Position numbers and translations under genes: made by a program. From Methanothrix sp. (GTDB taxonomy: Archaea > Halobacteriota > Methanosarcinia > Methanotrichales > Methanotrichaceae), in NCBI GenBank assembly GCA_011620785.1, contig WOYM01000101.1, positions 1 through 11,506 on the forward strand: a stretch of 11,506 nucleotides of DNA, read 5' to 3'. Below, piece by piece: positions 5,288 to 11,506 of this stretch (position 1 is its first letter; each line of letters opens with the position of its first letter). The notes beneath the pieces were generated by a model. It was not told the DNA's origin, searched no databases, and saw only the letters and a list, made by a program, of their open reading frames with translations.

Positions 5288-6347
5288 ATGGATAATTCGA
5301 GTGAAATAAAAAGAAGATATGACTTAATCAAACCATTTCTTAATGAAAAAGCAAGGCGATTACTTCTTGCTGCGGAGGCTACCGTTATTGGATGGGGCGG
5401 AATAGAGAGAGTGTCTAGGGATACAGGCGTTTCCAGTGATACGATCTCCAAAGGATGCAAAGAATTGGAGGAAGAACCAGAAGTAATAGAATCAGGCAAA
5501 ATTAGAAAGCCAGGTGGTGGAAGAAAAAGGCTAATTGATACTGACTTGACCCTGCTATCTGATCTTGATAGTTTGATAGAACCTACTACTCGCGGAGATC
5601 CTGAGTCCCCTTTGCGCTGGACTTGCAAGAGCACCAGGAAGTTGGCACGCGCACTCAAAACTATGGGTCATAATATCAGTCATACGAGAGTAGCCGAGTT
5701 GCTTCGCATGCAAGGCTACAGTCTTCAGTCAAATCAAAAAGTAATTGAAGGGGGTAATCATTCTGACAGAAATGCACAATTTATATTTATAAACAATAAA
5801 TCTAAATTATTTATAAACTATGACCAACCCGTAATCTCTGTAGATACAAAAAAGAAGGAAAATGTTGGAAATTTTAAGAATGGCGGACGCGAATTTCGCC
5901 TGAAAGGTCATCCTGTAAAAGTGCTTGTTCACGATTAATGAAGGTTGGGTCAGTGTTGGAACCGATCACGATACATCCGCTTTTGCAGTTGATAGTTCTA
6001 ATGGCTATCGTGTTCGATTGTGGAAAGTAGAACTTCAAAAACTTGCAGACGATTCTGGATTGGAGATCTCAGTATCTCATTTTCCACCGGGAACAAGCAA
6101 GTGGAATAAGATAGAGCATAAACTATTCGCATTTATCACCCAAAACTGGAGGGGCAAGCCTTTGATTAGTCATGAAGTCATAGTAAATCTTATTGCAGCT
6201 ACTACCACCCAAAAAGGGTTTCATGTAGAGTGTGGCATGGATAAAAAGGTCTACCAAAAAGACATTAAAATATCTGATAATGAATTGGAAGAAGTAAACC
6301 TAACAATTGAGAAATTTCATGGAGAATGGAATTATACGATTATATGA
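5288..6347 (+). pseudogene. ISAzo13-family transposase, inactivated by internal deletions
   Basis: A transposase gene split by a frameshift near 5936. The first part (5288-5938) has a helix-turn-helix (about residues 36-60), GGGRK at 77-80, an RWTCKSTRKLARAL segment at 110-123, and the first catalytic aspartate in PVISVDTKKKENVGNF (D186). It breaks after KGHPVKVLVHD. Reading resumes in another frame with NEGWVSVGTDHDT and continues through SNGYRVRLWKVELQ, FPPGTSKWNKIEHKLF (third catalytic residue, the Glu of KIEH) and HGEWNYTI at the C-terminus, stopping at 6347. Family members have roughly 18-20 residues between VHD and NEGW, and roughly 30 residues (IRRWW... to ITADGGG, with the second catalytic Asp) between AVDS and SNGY. 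Both are missing here, the second in frame, at about 5997. Transposition activity is therefore lost. I saw no terminal inverted repeats; the right end appears cut at the C-terminus. The base composition is more AT-rich than the flanks. Confidence 0.88.
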
Positions 6348-6764
6348 ACAGGCTTTGGCAACCCATGGTCCTCGGCTGCTTTGGCTACTTCCTGTTTAAG
6401 CCACTCTCCGAACTCTCCTCGCGCCCTGCGACATGCCTTGGAGGCGGGAAAGGAGTTGCACTCTTCTCACGAGTACGCCTCCAGAGTCCTCTGCTCTCCG
6501 GCCATCCTCGCCTCTGCCTTTCCCCGGCCCTTCGCCGCAGCCGGCTCATTATTGATGCAGAACACCCGGTCGGCTAATTCGGTCATCTTCTCCAGATGGG
6601 GATCCAGCGCAGGAGCATAGAGAAGAATGGTTGCCTCTCTGGAGGTCTGTCGTAGATGCTGGGCCACGTCTTCTCAGACATGGATAGGGCAGCCATTTTA
6701 AGGCCGTTGCTGCTGTCGAAATAACGCCGTTATGCGCCGATTCAGCGTGACTGTGCAAAATCAT
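6332..6764 (-). pseudogene. Frameshifted remnant of an unrecognised protein gene
   Basis: No single long frame exists, but three minus-strand frames join into one plausible protein. From the ATG at 6764 comes LHSHAESAHNGVI. A shift at about 6720 leads to FDSSNGLKMAALSMSE, and another at about 6680 to DVAQHLRQTSREATILLYAP, followed by ALDPHLEKMTELADRVFC and a lysine/arginine-rich stretch. An in-frame TGA at 6467-6469 (probably a former CGA) is followed in the same frame by about 44 more codons ending GEFGEWLKQEVAKAAEDHGL and KPVH, with a stop at 6332. The last codons overlap the end of the ISAzo13-like relic, suggesting the element inserted into the 3' end of this gene. It lies just downstream of the DUF2156 gene on the same strand and may once have belonged to that unit. 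I do not recognise the family; a soluble, helical protein of about 140 residues is all I can say. Confidence 0.6.
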
Positions 6765-6839
6765 CAGCTCCAGACCCCTGATGATCCTTCCTTCATTTGA
6801 ACCTTGCCTTCAATCCTGAAAAGCGGCAAATGAGTTTGG

Positions 6840-7748
6840 TCAGACCACCTTCGCCAGCTCTTCCCGGCTCGCCATATGCACCTCGACCATATGGTGAGGA
6901 TGATAGCGCATCTTCGCCTCCCGGATCCCCTCCACACCCATATCGCTCTCCCGGTTGATATAGGTGTATTTTTTGGCCAGGATCCTTGCCGTCTCGGCAT
7001 TTATCGCCCGGTAGATTCCTTTGCATTCAGGGAGCCCCTTCTCGAAGTGGACCAGCGCTGTATCCTCGTTCAGCCCCTCAAAGAGGGATATGGCCCCGAC
7101 CTTTCCCTCCGAACGGATGGCTATTCCCGACAGCTCAAGCTCCCGATAATGGGCCAGGGCAAAGCACAGGGCATCCTTCTCCGATGCCAGATCCGGGTTT
7201 GAATCGCAGTCCTTCCACTCGCACCACTGTTCTACGAAATCGTTTATCTCACCGATGTTATCTGTCCCCAACTCCTCGACCAGGGGACTGCAGGTCTTCA
7301 TGAACTGGTTGAGCTGGCGCCTGATGGTCGAGTATCCCTTTCCAGGCAGATCTGCCAGATCGGACGCCAGATAGACATAATCGAAGTACATCCTCTCAGG
7401 CTGAAACTGCAGCTCCGGATAGATCCCGCTTATCCATTCCAGCGTCTCCTGGTCCAGCACCACAAAGGGCCTCGTCTCATCGCTATTCAGAGCGAGAGCC
7501 AGGACCTCATGGAGGAGATCCGGATTTCTTGGCCCGATGGGAGGACGGTAGCGGGTCTTGCCGGCGATGGTGCTGGAGAGGATCACGCAGTCTTGGACGT
7601 ATGCATAGCGGTAGTTGGCATAATAGTTCCAGCAGACCATATTGGTGAAGGTGTTGTCGCTGTGCCTCTGGGGAAACCGCCGGTAGTGCTGGACGAAAAA
7701 GTCCCTGTCCTCAAGCGTCACCGGCTTGAAGTCCTCAGAGTTTAGCAT
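6840..7748 (-). CDS. DUF2156 protein, phosphatidylglycerol lysyltransferase C-terminal-like
   Basis: A soluble 302-residue protein of the DUF2156 / LPG_synthase_C family (PF09924), which has two GNAT-like folds in tandem. Its best-known relatives are the cytosolic aminoacyl-transfer domains of MprF-type enzymes, but the free-standing archaeal proteins have no established substrate. Conserved parts are FPQRHSDNTFTNMVCW (25-40), the link YVYLASDLADLPGKGYSTIR (125-144), IRSEGKVGAISLFE (211-224) and the C-terminal signature YINRESDMGVEGIREAKMRY (263-282) followed by HPHHMVE. There are no transmembrane segments, so it lacks the flippase half of MprF. I chose the ATG at 7748 because GGGAGG lies just upstream and it overlaps the stop of the preceding GNAT gene; a TTG five codons earlier is less likely. 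It is the last intact gene of the rubrerythrin-GNAT-DUF2156 unit. Acyl or aminoacyl transfer is a fold-based inference. Confidence 0.88.
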   Translation of the reverse strand: MLNSEDFKPVTLEDRDFFVQHYRRFPQRHSDNTFTNMVCWNYYANYRYAYVQDCVILSSTIAGKTRYRPPIGPRNPDLLHEVLALALNSDETRPFVVLDQETLEWISGIYPELQFQPERMYFDYVYLASDLADLPGKGYSTIRRQLNQFMKTCSPLVEELGTDNIGEINDFVEQWCEWKDCDSNPDLASEKDALCFALAHYRELELSGIAIRSEGKVGAISLFEGLNEDTALVHFEKGLPECKGIYRAINAETARILAKKYTYINRESDMGVEGIREAKMRYHPHHMVEVHMASREELAKVV

Positions 7749-8164
7749 CCCCGGGCCTCCCAATCGAGGAGCATGGGCACATGCCCTGGCATCGGTCGAA
7801 ATCCAATTGAATCATAAAAGTCCTCCTTTCCCGGCTCGGCGATCAGGCCCACCCAGGCGATTTTCCTGGCTCTGCACTCCTCTATGAGCCTTTCCACTAT
7901 CATCCTGCCCACCCCAAGATTCTGCCACTCTTCCAGGACCACAAGATCTTGAATATACCCATCAGAGATTCCGTCAGAGATCACCCGCCCCATTCCTACT
8001 GCCCTGCAAGCGGAAATATCGACCGCCACAGCGAAGATATAGCTTCCCCGGATCAGATCGTTGACCTGGGTTGAATCCATATAATCCTTCCACCAGCCGC
8101 CAGCACGATAGAGCTCCACTATTTGCTCCTCATTCCAGGACTGGATCAGGTTTATATCGATCAT
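7742..8164 (-). CDS. GNAT family N-acetyltransferase
   Basis: A compact 140-residue GNAT fold that should move an acetyl group from acetyl-CoA to an amine. The acetyl-CoA pyrophosphate loop is seen in LEEWQNLGVGRMIVERL (77-93; Q81-x-x-G-x-G), preceded by the beta-4 strand DGYIQDLVVL (68-77). Motif B near the C-terminus is FYDSIGFRP (116-124). I use the ATG at 8164 because the longer reading frame from 8227 would overlap the end of the rubrerythrin gene by some 49 nt and adds 21 residues unlike a GNAT start; there is no strong ribosome binding site for either. It starts 14 nt after rubrerythrin, and its TAA overlaps the ATG of the DUF2156 gene (ATGCTAA), implying coupled translation. Substrate unknown; small amines, antibiotics or a protein N-terminus are all possible. 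Confidence 0.88.
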   Translation of the reverse strand: MIDINLIQSWNEEQIVELYRAGGWWKDYMDSTQVNDLIRGSYIFAVAVDISACRAVGMGRVISDGISDGYIQDLVVLEEWQNLGVGRMIVERLIEECRARKIAWVGLIAEPGKEDFYDSIGFRPMPGHVPMLLDWEARGC

Positions 8165-8178
8165 ATCAATTTGTCTGC

Positions 8179-8682
8179 TCAGTCGATCCTCAGGAAGAGC
8201 TTTCCCTCTGCACCACATATGGGGCAAACAGCAGGAGCCTCGCCTTCAACTGTATTGCCGCAGTAAGGGCAGACAAAGTAAGGGGAAGCATCCTTTTTGG
8301 TGTCAGCCTCCAGCCCTTCAAAGAGACCTTTGAAGAGCCGGGAGTGGATCTTCTCTACCTCGTTGGCATAGTGAAAAGACGTCTGAGCAGCTTTGTTTCC
8401 TTCCGATATGGCCTTCTCGATCATCACCGGGTACATTTTTTCCCATTCCTCGTCCTCGCCAGCAATGGCCGCCTGCAGGTTTTCTCTTGTCGATTTTACC
8501 GCTTTTAGCGCTCTGAGGTGATTTGCGGCGTGGACCTCTTCCGCTGCCGCGGCCGCTCGAAACAGCCTGGCTGCCTGAGCAAAACCCTCTTTATCCGCTT
8601 TAGCGGCAAAAGATCTATACTTCTGGCTGGCCTGCGACTCGCCCGCAAATGCCTCTTTCAGGAATCTTTCGCTATCTGTCAT
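8179..8682 (-). CDS. Rubrerythrin
   Basis: A 167-residue rubrerythrin, the non-haem diiron peroxidase that anaerobes use to reduce hydrogen peroxide with electrons from reduced rubredoxin or NAD(P)H oxidoreductases. The four-helix ferritin-like domain shows the diiron ligands: E15 in AFAGESQA, the ExxH pair E48/H51 in AEEVHAANH, E76 and E79 in AGEDEEWEKMYP (the latter pattern typical of rubrerythrin), and E110/H113 in EVEKIH. The C-terminal rubredoxin-like knuckles are CPYC (138-141) and CPIC (153-156), binding one Fe(SCys)4. The length is somewhat short of the classic 190 because the rubredoxin part is minimal. The ATG at 8682 has GGAGCGAT just upstream, a good archaeal ribosome binding site, and is preferred to an ATG 12 codons earlier. 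A TATA-like AT-rich stretch lies around 8750-8763 in this orientation. First gene of the unit leading to GNAT and DUF2156. Confidence 0.95.
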   Translation of the reverse strand: MTDSERFLKEAFAGESQASQKYRSFAAKADKEGFAQAARLFRAAAAAEEVHAANHLRALKAVKSTRENLQAAIAGEDEEWEKMYPVMIEKAISEGNKAAQTSFHYANEVEKIHSRLFKGLFEGLEADTKKDASPYFVCPYCGNTVEGEAPAVCPICGAEGKLFLRID

Positions 8683-8766
8683 GATATCGCTCCGGGCGCT
8701 ATCAATGTTCGTTCCCATATTTATCTATGCCTTTGTGATTATTATTCGCTATTAAGTAAATATTGG

Positions 8767-8778
8767 AAAAAAGAAAAT
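8767..8778 (-). terminator. Oligo-T terminator after the cdc48 gene
   Basis: On the minus strand, 36 nt past the cdc48 stop, transcription runs through ATTTTCTTTTTT, two U-tracts separated by a single C. Archaeal termination uses such oligo-T signals without needing a hairpin. It would separate the cdc48 transcript from the rubrerythrin unit that begins downstream. Confidence 0.55.
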
Positions 8779-8813
8779 AGGAAGGACGATGTTCCATCCG
8801 TCAATTCAAGTTT

Positions 8814-11090
8814 TTAAGCATATATATCTCCTCTCTCCACCTCTCGGGAGGCCTTCTTGCGCAGCTCCCTGGCCATAGATGAATAATACTTCATGGTATC
8901 CGGAGTGACAGAGGGGCCAATCTCCTCTAAGGCAGCAAGGAAATGCTTCTGGCTGATCTTGGTGGCTCCCATATCCTCCCTGAGGGCCAGACGCCCGGCC
9001 TTTCTGACCAGGGAAGCGATGTCTGCGCCCGTATACTGATCCGTCTGCTCGAGCAGCTCCTCGATATTGATATCCTCTGCCAGGGGCGACTTTTTCAGAT
9101 GGACCCGGAAGATCTTGCGCCGGGACTCGCTGTCCGGCACGGGCACCAGTATCAACTCATCGAACCTTCCCGGCCTGAGGAGGGCGGGATCGATGATATC
9201 CGGCCTGTTGGTCGCTCCGATCACCACCACTCCATGCAGCTCCTCCAGGCCGTCCATCTCGCTTAGCAGCTGGTTTACTATCCTCTCAGTGACATGGGGC
9301 TCGCCCATCGCTCCCCCTCTGACGGGGACCAAGGCATCCAGCTCGTCTAAGAATATGATGGAAGGAGCAACCTGCCTCGCCTTCCTGAATATCTCCTCCA
9401 CCCTCTTCTCGCTCTCTCCGTACCACTTGGACAGTAGTGCGCTCCCTTTGACGGTTATGAAGTTCGCCTCGCTCTCATTGGCCACCGCCTTGGCGAGCAT
9501 GGTCTTTCCCGTGCCCGGTGGGCCGTAGAGCAGGATTCCCTTGGGGGCATCGATGCCCAGGCGCTGGAAGCTTTCCGCATTGCGTAGCGGCCATTCAACT
9601 GCTTCCACCATCAGATCCTTGACCCTCTCCAGGCCACCTATGTCCTCCCAGCTCACATTGGGAACCTCCACCAGGATCTCTCGCATCGCCGAGGGCTGAA
9701 TCTCCCGCAGGGCCGCCTCGAAGTCGCCCTTCTGCACAATAAGCCGGTCCAGGATCTCCTTGGGAATTGTGGGCTCGTCCAGATCGATCTGTGGCAGGAT
9801 GCGCCGCAGGGCGTTCATCGCCGCCTCACGGCTGACCGCAGCGATGTCCGCTCCCACGAAGCCGTAGGTCTCTATTGCATAGTCCTCCAGGACCACATCC
9901 TCGTGCAGAGGCATGCCCCGGGTATGGATCTGGAAGATCTCCAGCCTTCCTTCCATATCCGGAACGCCCAGCTCGATCTCCCGGTCGAACCTTCCCGGTC
10001 GGCGCAGTGCCATGTCCAGGGCCTCGGGACGGTTGGTTGAGCCGATGACTATGACGTTCTTCCTCTCCTTCAGCCCGTCCATGAGAGATAAGAGCTGAGC
10101 TACCACCCTCCGTTCCACCTCTCCGGTGACATCTCCTCTCTTGGGGGCGATGGAGTCCAGCTCGTCAAGGAAGATGATGGCAGGAGTGTTCTTCTCCGCC
10201 TCTTCGAACAGGTCTCTGAGGGCTTTCTCGCTCTCCCCATAGTACTTGGACATGATCTCCGGGCCATTGATGCTTATGAAGTAGGCATCGCTCTCATTGG
10301 CCACCGCCTTGGCCAGCATGGTCTTTCCCGTGCCGGGCGGGCCGTGCAGCAGCACTCCTTTGGGCGGATCGATGCCCAGGCGGTCGAAGAGCTCTGGATG
10401 CTTCAGCGGAAGCTCAATCATCTCTCGGACCTTGGTTATCACCGGCTTCAAGCCGCCGACGTCCTCGTAGACCACTGAGGGCACAGAGCGTTCAGGCGTC
10501 TCCACCGCCTGGGGCAGGAGCTCTATGTCCGTCCCCTCGGTGATCTTGACGATTCCGCCCGGACTGGTGGAGACCACCCGGAGCTTGATCTCACCCAGGC
10601 CAAAGGCCTGAGCACCAAGAAAGCCCCGGAAGATCTCCTCGAACATGGTCTCCCTGCCCATGGAATCAGTGGGGGGCTTTCTCACGCTGGTGGTGGAGAT
10701 GACATCGCCTCTTAATAGCGGCCGGCCGTTGAAGACCTTGGTGAGGACATCGCCCGGAGCGAAGATCTGCATGCCCTGGGTGACGGGAGCCAGCGTTACA
10801 TGCTTGGCCTCTTCCCAGGTCGCCCTCTTGACCTCTACATACTGACCGATGCTTGTTCCGGCATTGGATCGAATCAGACCGTCCATTCTGATCATGTCGA
10901 TGCCCTGGTCCTGGGTGTAGGCGCTCACGGCCAGAGCAGCTGTGGGTCGCGATCCGATTATCTCCACTACATCCAGGGGACGGATGCCGATTCGTTCCAT
11001 GAACTCGTCGCCCATCCTGACAATGCCCTTTCCTACATCGCCCTGATTAGCCTCAGATGCCTTCAGCCTTATGGATTCTCCTTCGGTCAT
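8814..11090 (-). CDS. cdc48: Cdc48/VAT-type AAA ATPase unfoldase
   Basis: A 758-residue homologue of archaeal VAT/Cdc48 (p97), a hexameric protein unfoldase that threads substrates through its pore, feeding the 20S proteasome in archaea. Residues 1 to about 190 form the N-domain (double-psi barrel plus a second barrel; VVEIIGSRPTAALA and the LRGDVISTTSVRKPP segments). D1: EDVGGL at 209-214, Walker A GPPGTGKT 250-257, pore loop KYYGESEKA 282-290, Walker B IIFLDELD 305-312, sensor STNRP 351-355, arginine finger region RRPGRFDRE 363-371. D2: EDIGGL 482-487, Walker A 523-530, pore loop KWYGESEKR 555-563, Walker B 578-585, ATNRP 626-630, LRPGRFDE 638-645. Both Walker sets are intact, so both rings should hydrolyse ATP. 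The final residues GDIYA end in Ile-Tyr-Ala, an HbYX-type proteasome docking tail. GTGGGTG lies upstream of the ATG. It is transcribed alone, ending at the oligo-T signal. Confidence 0.97.
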   Translation of the reverse strand: MTEGESIRLKASEANQGDVGKGIVRMGDEFMERIGIRPLDVVEIIGSRPTAALAVSAYTQDQGIDMIRMDGLIRSNAGTSIGQYVEVKRATWEEAKHVTLAPVTQGMQIFAPGDVLTKVFNGRPLLRGDVISTTSVRKPPTDSMGRETMFEEIFRGFLGAQAFGLGEIKLRVVSTSPGGIVKITEGTDIELLPQAVETPERSVPSVVYEDVGGLKPVITKVREMIELPLKHPELFDRLGIDPPKGVLLHGPPGTGKTMLAKAVANESDAYFISINGPEIMSKYYGESEKALRDLFEEAEKNTPAIIFLDELDSIAPKRGDVTGEVERRVVAQLLSLMDGLKERKNVIVIGSTNRPEALDMALRRPGRFDREIELGVPDMEGRLEIFQIHTRGMPLHEDVVLEDYAIETYGFVGADIAAVSREAAMNALRRILPQIDLDEPTIPKEILDRLIVQKGDFEAALREIQPSAMREILVEVPNVSWEDIGGLERVKDLMVEAVEWPLRNAESFQRLGIDAPKGILLYGPPGTGKTMLAKAVANESEANFITVKGSALLSKWYGESEKRVEEIFRKARQVAPSIIFLDELDALVPVRGGAMGEPHVTERIVNQLLSEMDGLEELHGVVVIGATNRPDIIDPALLRPGRFDELILVPVPDSESRRKIFRVHLKKSPLAEDINIEELLEQTDQYTGADIASLVRKAGRLALREDMGATKISQKHFLAALEEIGPSVTPDTMKYYSSMARELRKKASREVERGDIYA

Positions 11091-11132
11091 GTCTCTTATG
11101 CACCCACTTATCTGATCAGTATTGGGGTTTCT

Positions 11133-11141
11133 ATTTTTTAA
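11133..11141 (-). promoter_or_regulatory. TATA box of the cdc48 gene
   Basis: TTAAAAAAT on the minus strand is centred about 47 nt before the ATG at 11090, predicting a start near 11113 and a leader of about 23 nt. That leader contains GTGGGTG, which can act as ribosome binding site. Confidence 0.45.
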
Positions 11142-11307
11142 GTAGTTTGCTATCTTGAGTTAGAGTCCATATTGGCTCGCAATTCTCTCTCTTATAAGGA
11201 CGGTATGCCTGCGATATTTTATCGTTTATGGGCCGAGGCAGGATCCGGCTTCAGATTATTCGATTGTTGATTCCCATTTTCATCTTCGTGGAACTTGGAT
11301 CGGGTTG

Positions 11308-11506
11308 ATGTACGAGACGCCAAGGCCAGATGACATCCAGGATTCTCTGGCGGATATATCCGCGAAAAGAAATGAGCGTGGATACGAGCCCGGAATACGA
11401 CCTTATATCAGGGTTGAGGGAGATGGCGAATTGGTTTGGGGGATAACAGAGAAAAGAAGCATAATTCAAATCAGGACATGCCCAGACGTTCTTTTATCGC
11501 CCGGAT
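11308..11506 (+). CDS. 5' part of an unrecognised gene, cut by the window edge
   Basis: An open frame starting at the ATG at 11308 runs to the right edge without a stop (66 codons seen). The peptide, MYETPRPDDIQDSLADISAK then RNERGYEPGIRPYIRVEG and DGELVWGITEKRSIIQIRTC, has the balanced charge and alternation of a real soluble protein. GGTTG sits just before the ATG and could serve as a weak ribosome binding site. The same frame is open further upstream, back to 11164, and includes DSHFHLRGTWIGL, yet holds no ATG or GTG start there, only a TTG at 11305; the true gene may start elsewhere or be missing its beginning. A TATA-like CTTATAAG is at 11191-11198. It diverges from cdc48 across a 217-nt spacer. 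I do not recognise a family. Confidence 0.5.
   Translation, partial: MYETPRPDDIQDSLADISAKRNERGYEPGIRPYIRVEGDGELVWGITEKRSIIQIRTCPDVLLSPG

Noticed and set aside
8943..10098. Plus-strand frames opposite the cdc48 gene
   Set aside because: They are antisense to intact AAA modules and have no recognisable domains or start signals.
11251..11469. Minus-strand 72-codon frame at the right end
   Set aside because: It has no ribosome binding site, and its composition is less protein-like than that of the plus-strand frame in the same place.

Overview
The window looks like the chromosome of a methanogenic archaeon, most likely a member of the Methanosarcinales (Methanothrix or Methanosarcina relatives). 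The evidence is the archaeal hypoxanthine phosphoribosyltransferase, a Cdc48/VAT-type AAA ATPase with an HbYX tail, short AT-rich TATA-type promoters with nearly leaderless starts, a DUF2156 protein of the kind common in methanogens, and transposase relics I recognise from methanogen genomes. The assignment rests on family recognition, not on a marker gene.

Left part (1-4350): an SDR oxidoreductase and a DGC-family putative zinc protein form a likely two-gene unit on the plus strand. They are followed by a badly decayed rhodanese gene on the minus strand and an intact hpt purine-salvage gene on the plus strand. Convergent to hpt is an arsR-permease operon on the minus strand, whose promoter carries two adjacent perfect inverted repeats. 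A small orphan gene of unknown function diverges from arsR.

Middle (4470-6800): after a SemiSWEET-like small transporter comes a graveyard of mobile DNA. It holds a truncated IS1-like transposase, a tandem 24-bp repeat resembling a multi-site IS end, and an ISAzo13-like transposase with two internal deletions that removed a catalytic aspartate. That relic abuts, and probably interrupts, a frameshifted remnant of an unrecognised gene.

Right part (6840-11506): a compact minus-strand unit runs rubrerythrin, free-standing GNAT acetyltransferase, then DUF2156 (tandem-GNAT-fold) protein, with a 14-nt gap and a stop/start overlap. Upstream of it, separated by an oligo-T terminator, is the 758-residue Cdc48/VAT unfoldase gene. 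A gene of unknown function diverges from cdc48 and runs off the right edge.

Functionally these are mostly separate units: redox and metal handling (SDR, DGC, ArsR-permease, rubrerythrin), purine salvage, and protein quality control. I did not find a convincing new multi-gene defence or biosynthetic system. The most unusual signals are the shared deletion pattern in the decayed genes, the paired operator upstream of arsR, and the rubrerythrin-GNAT-DUF2156 unit. No stretch over 300 bases lacks a gene or gene remnant. I saw no tRNA, rRNA or CRISPR array.
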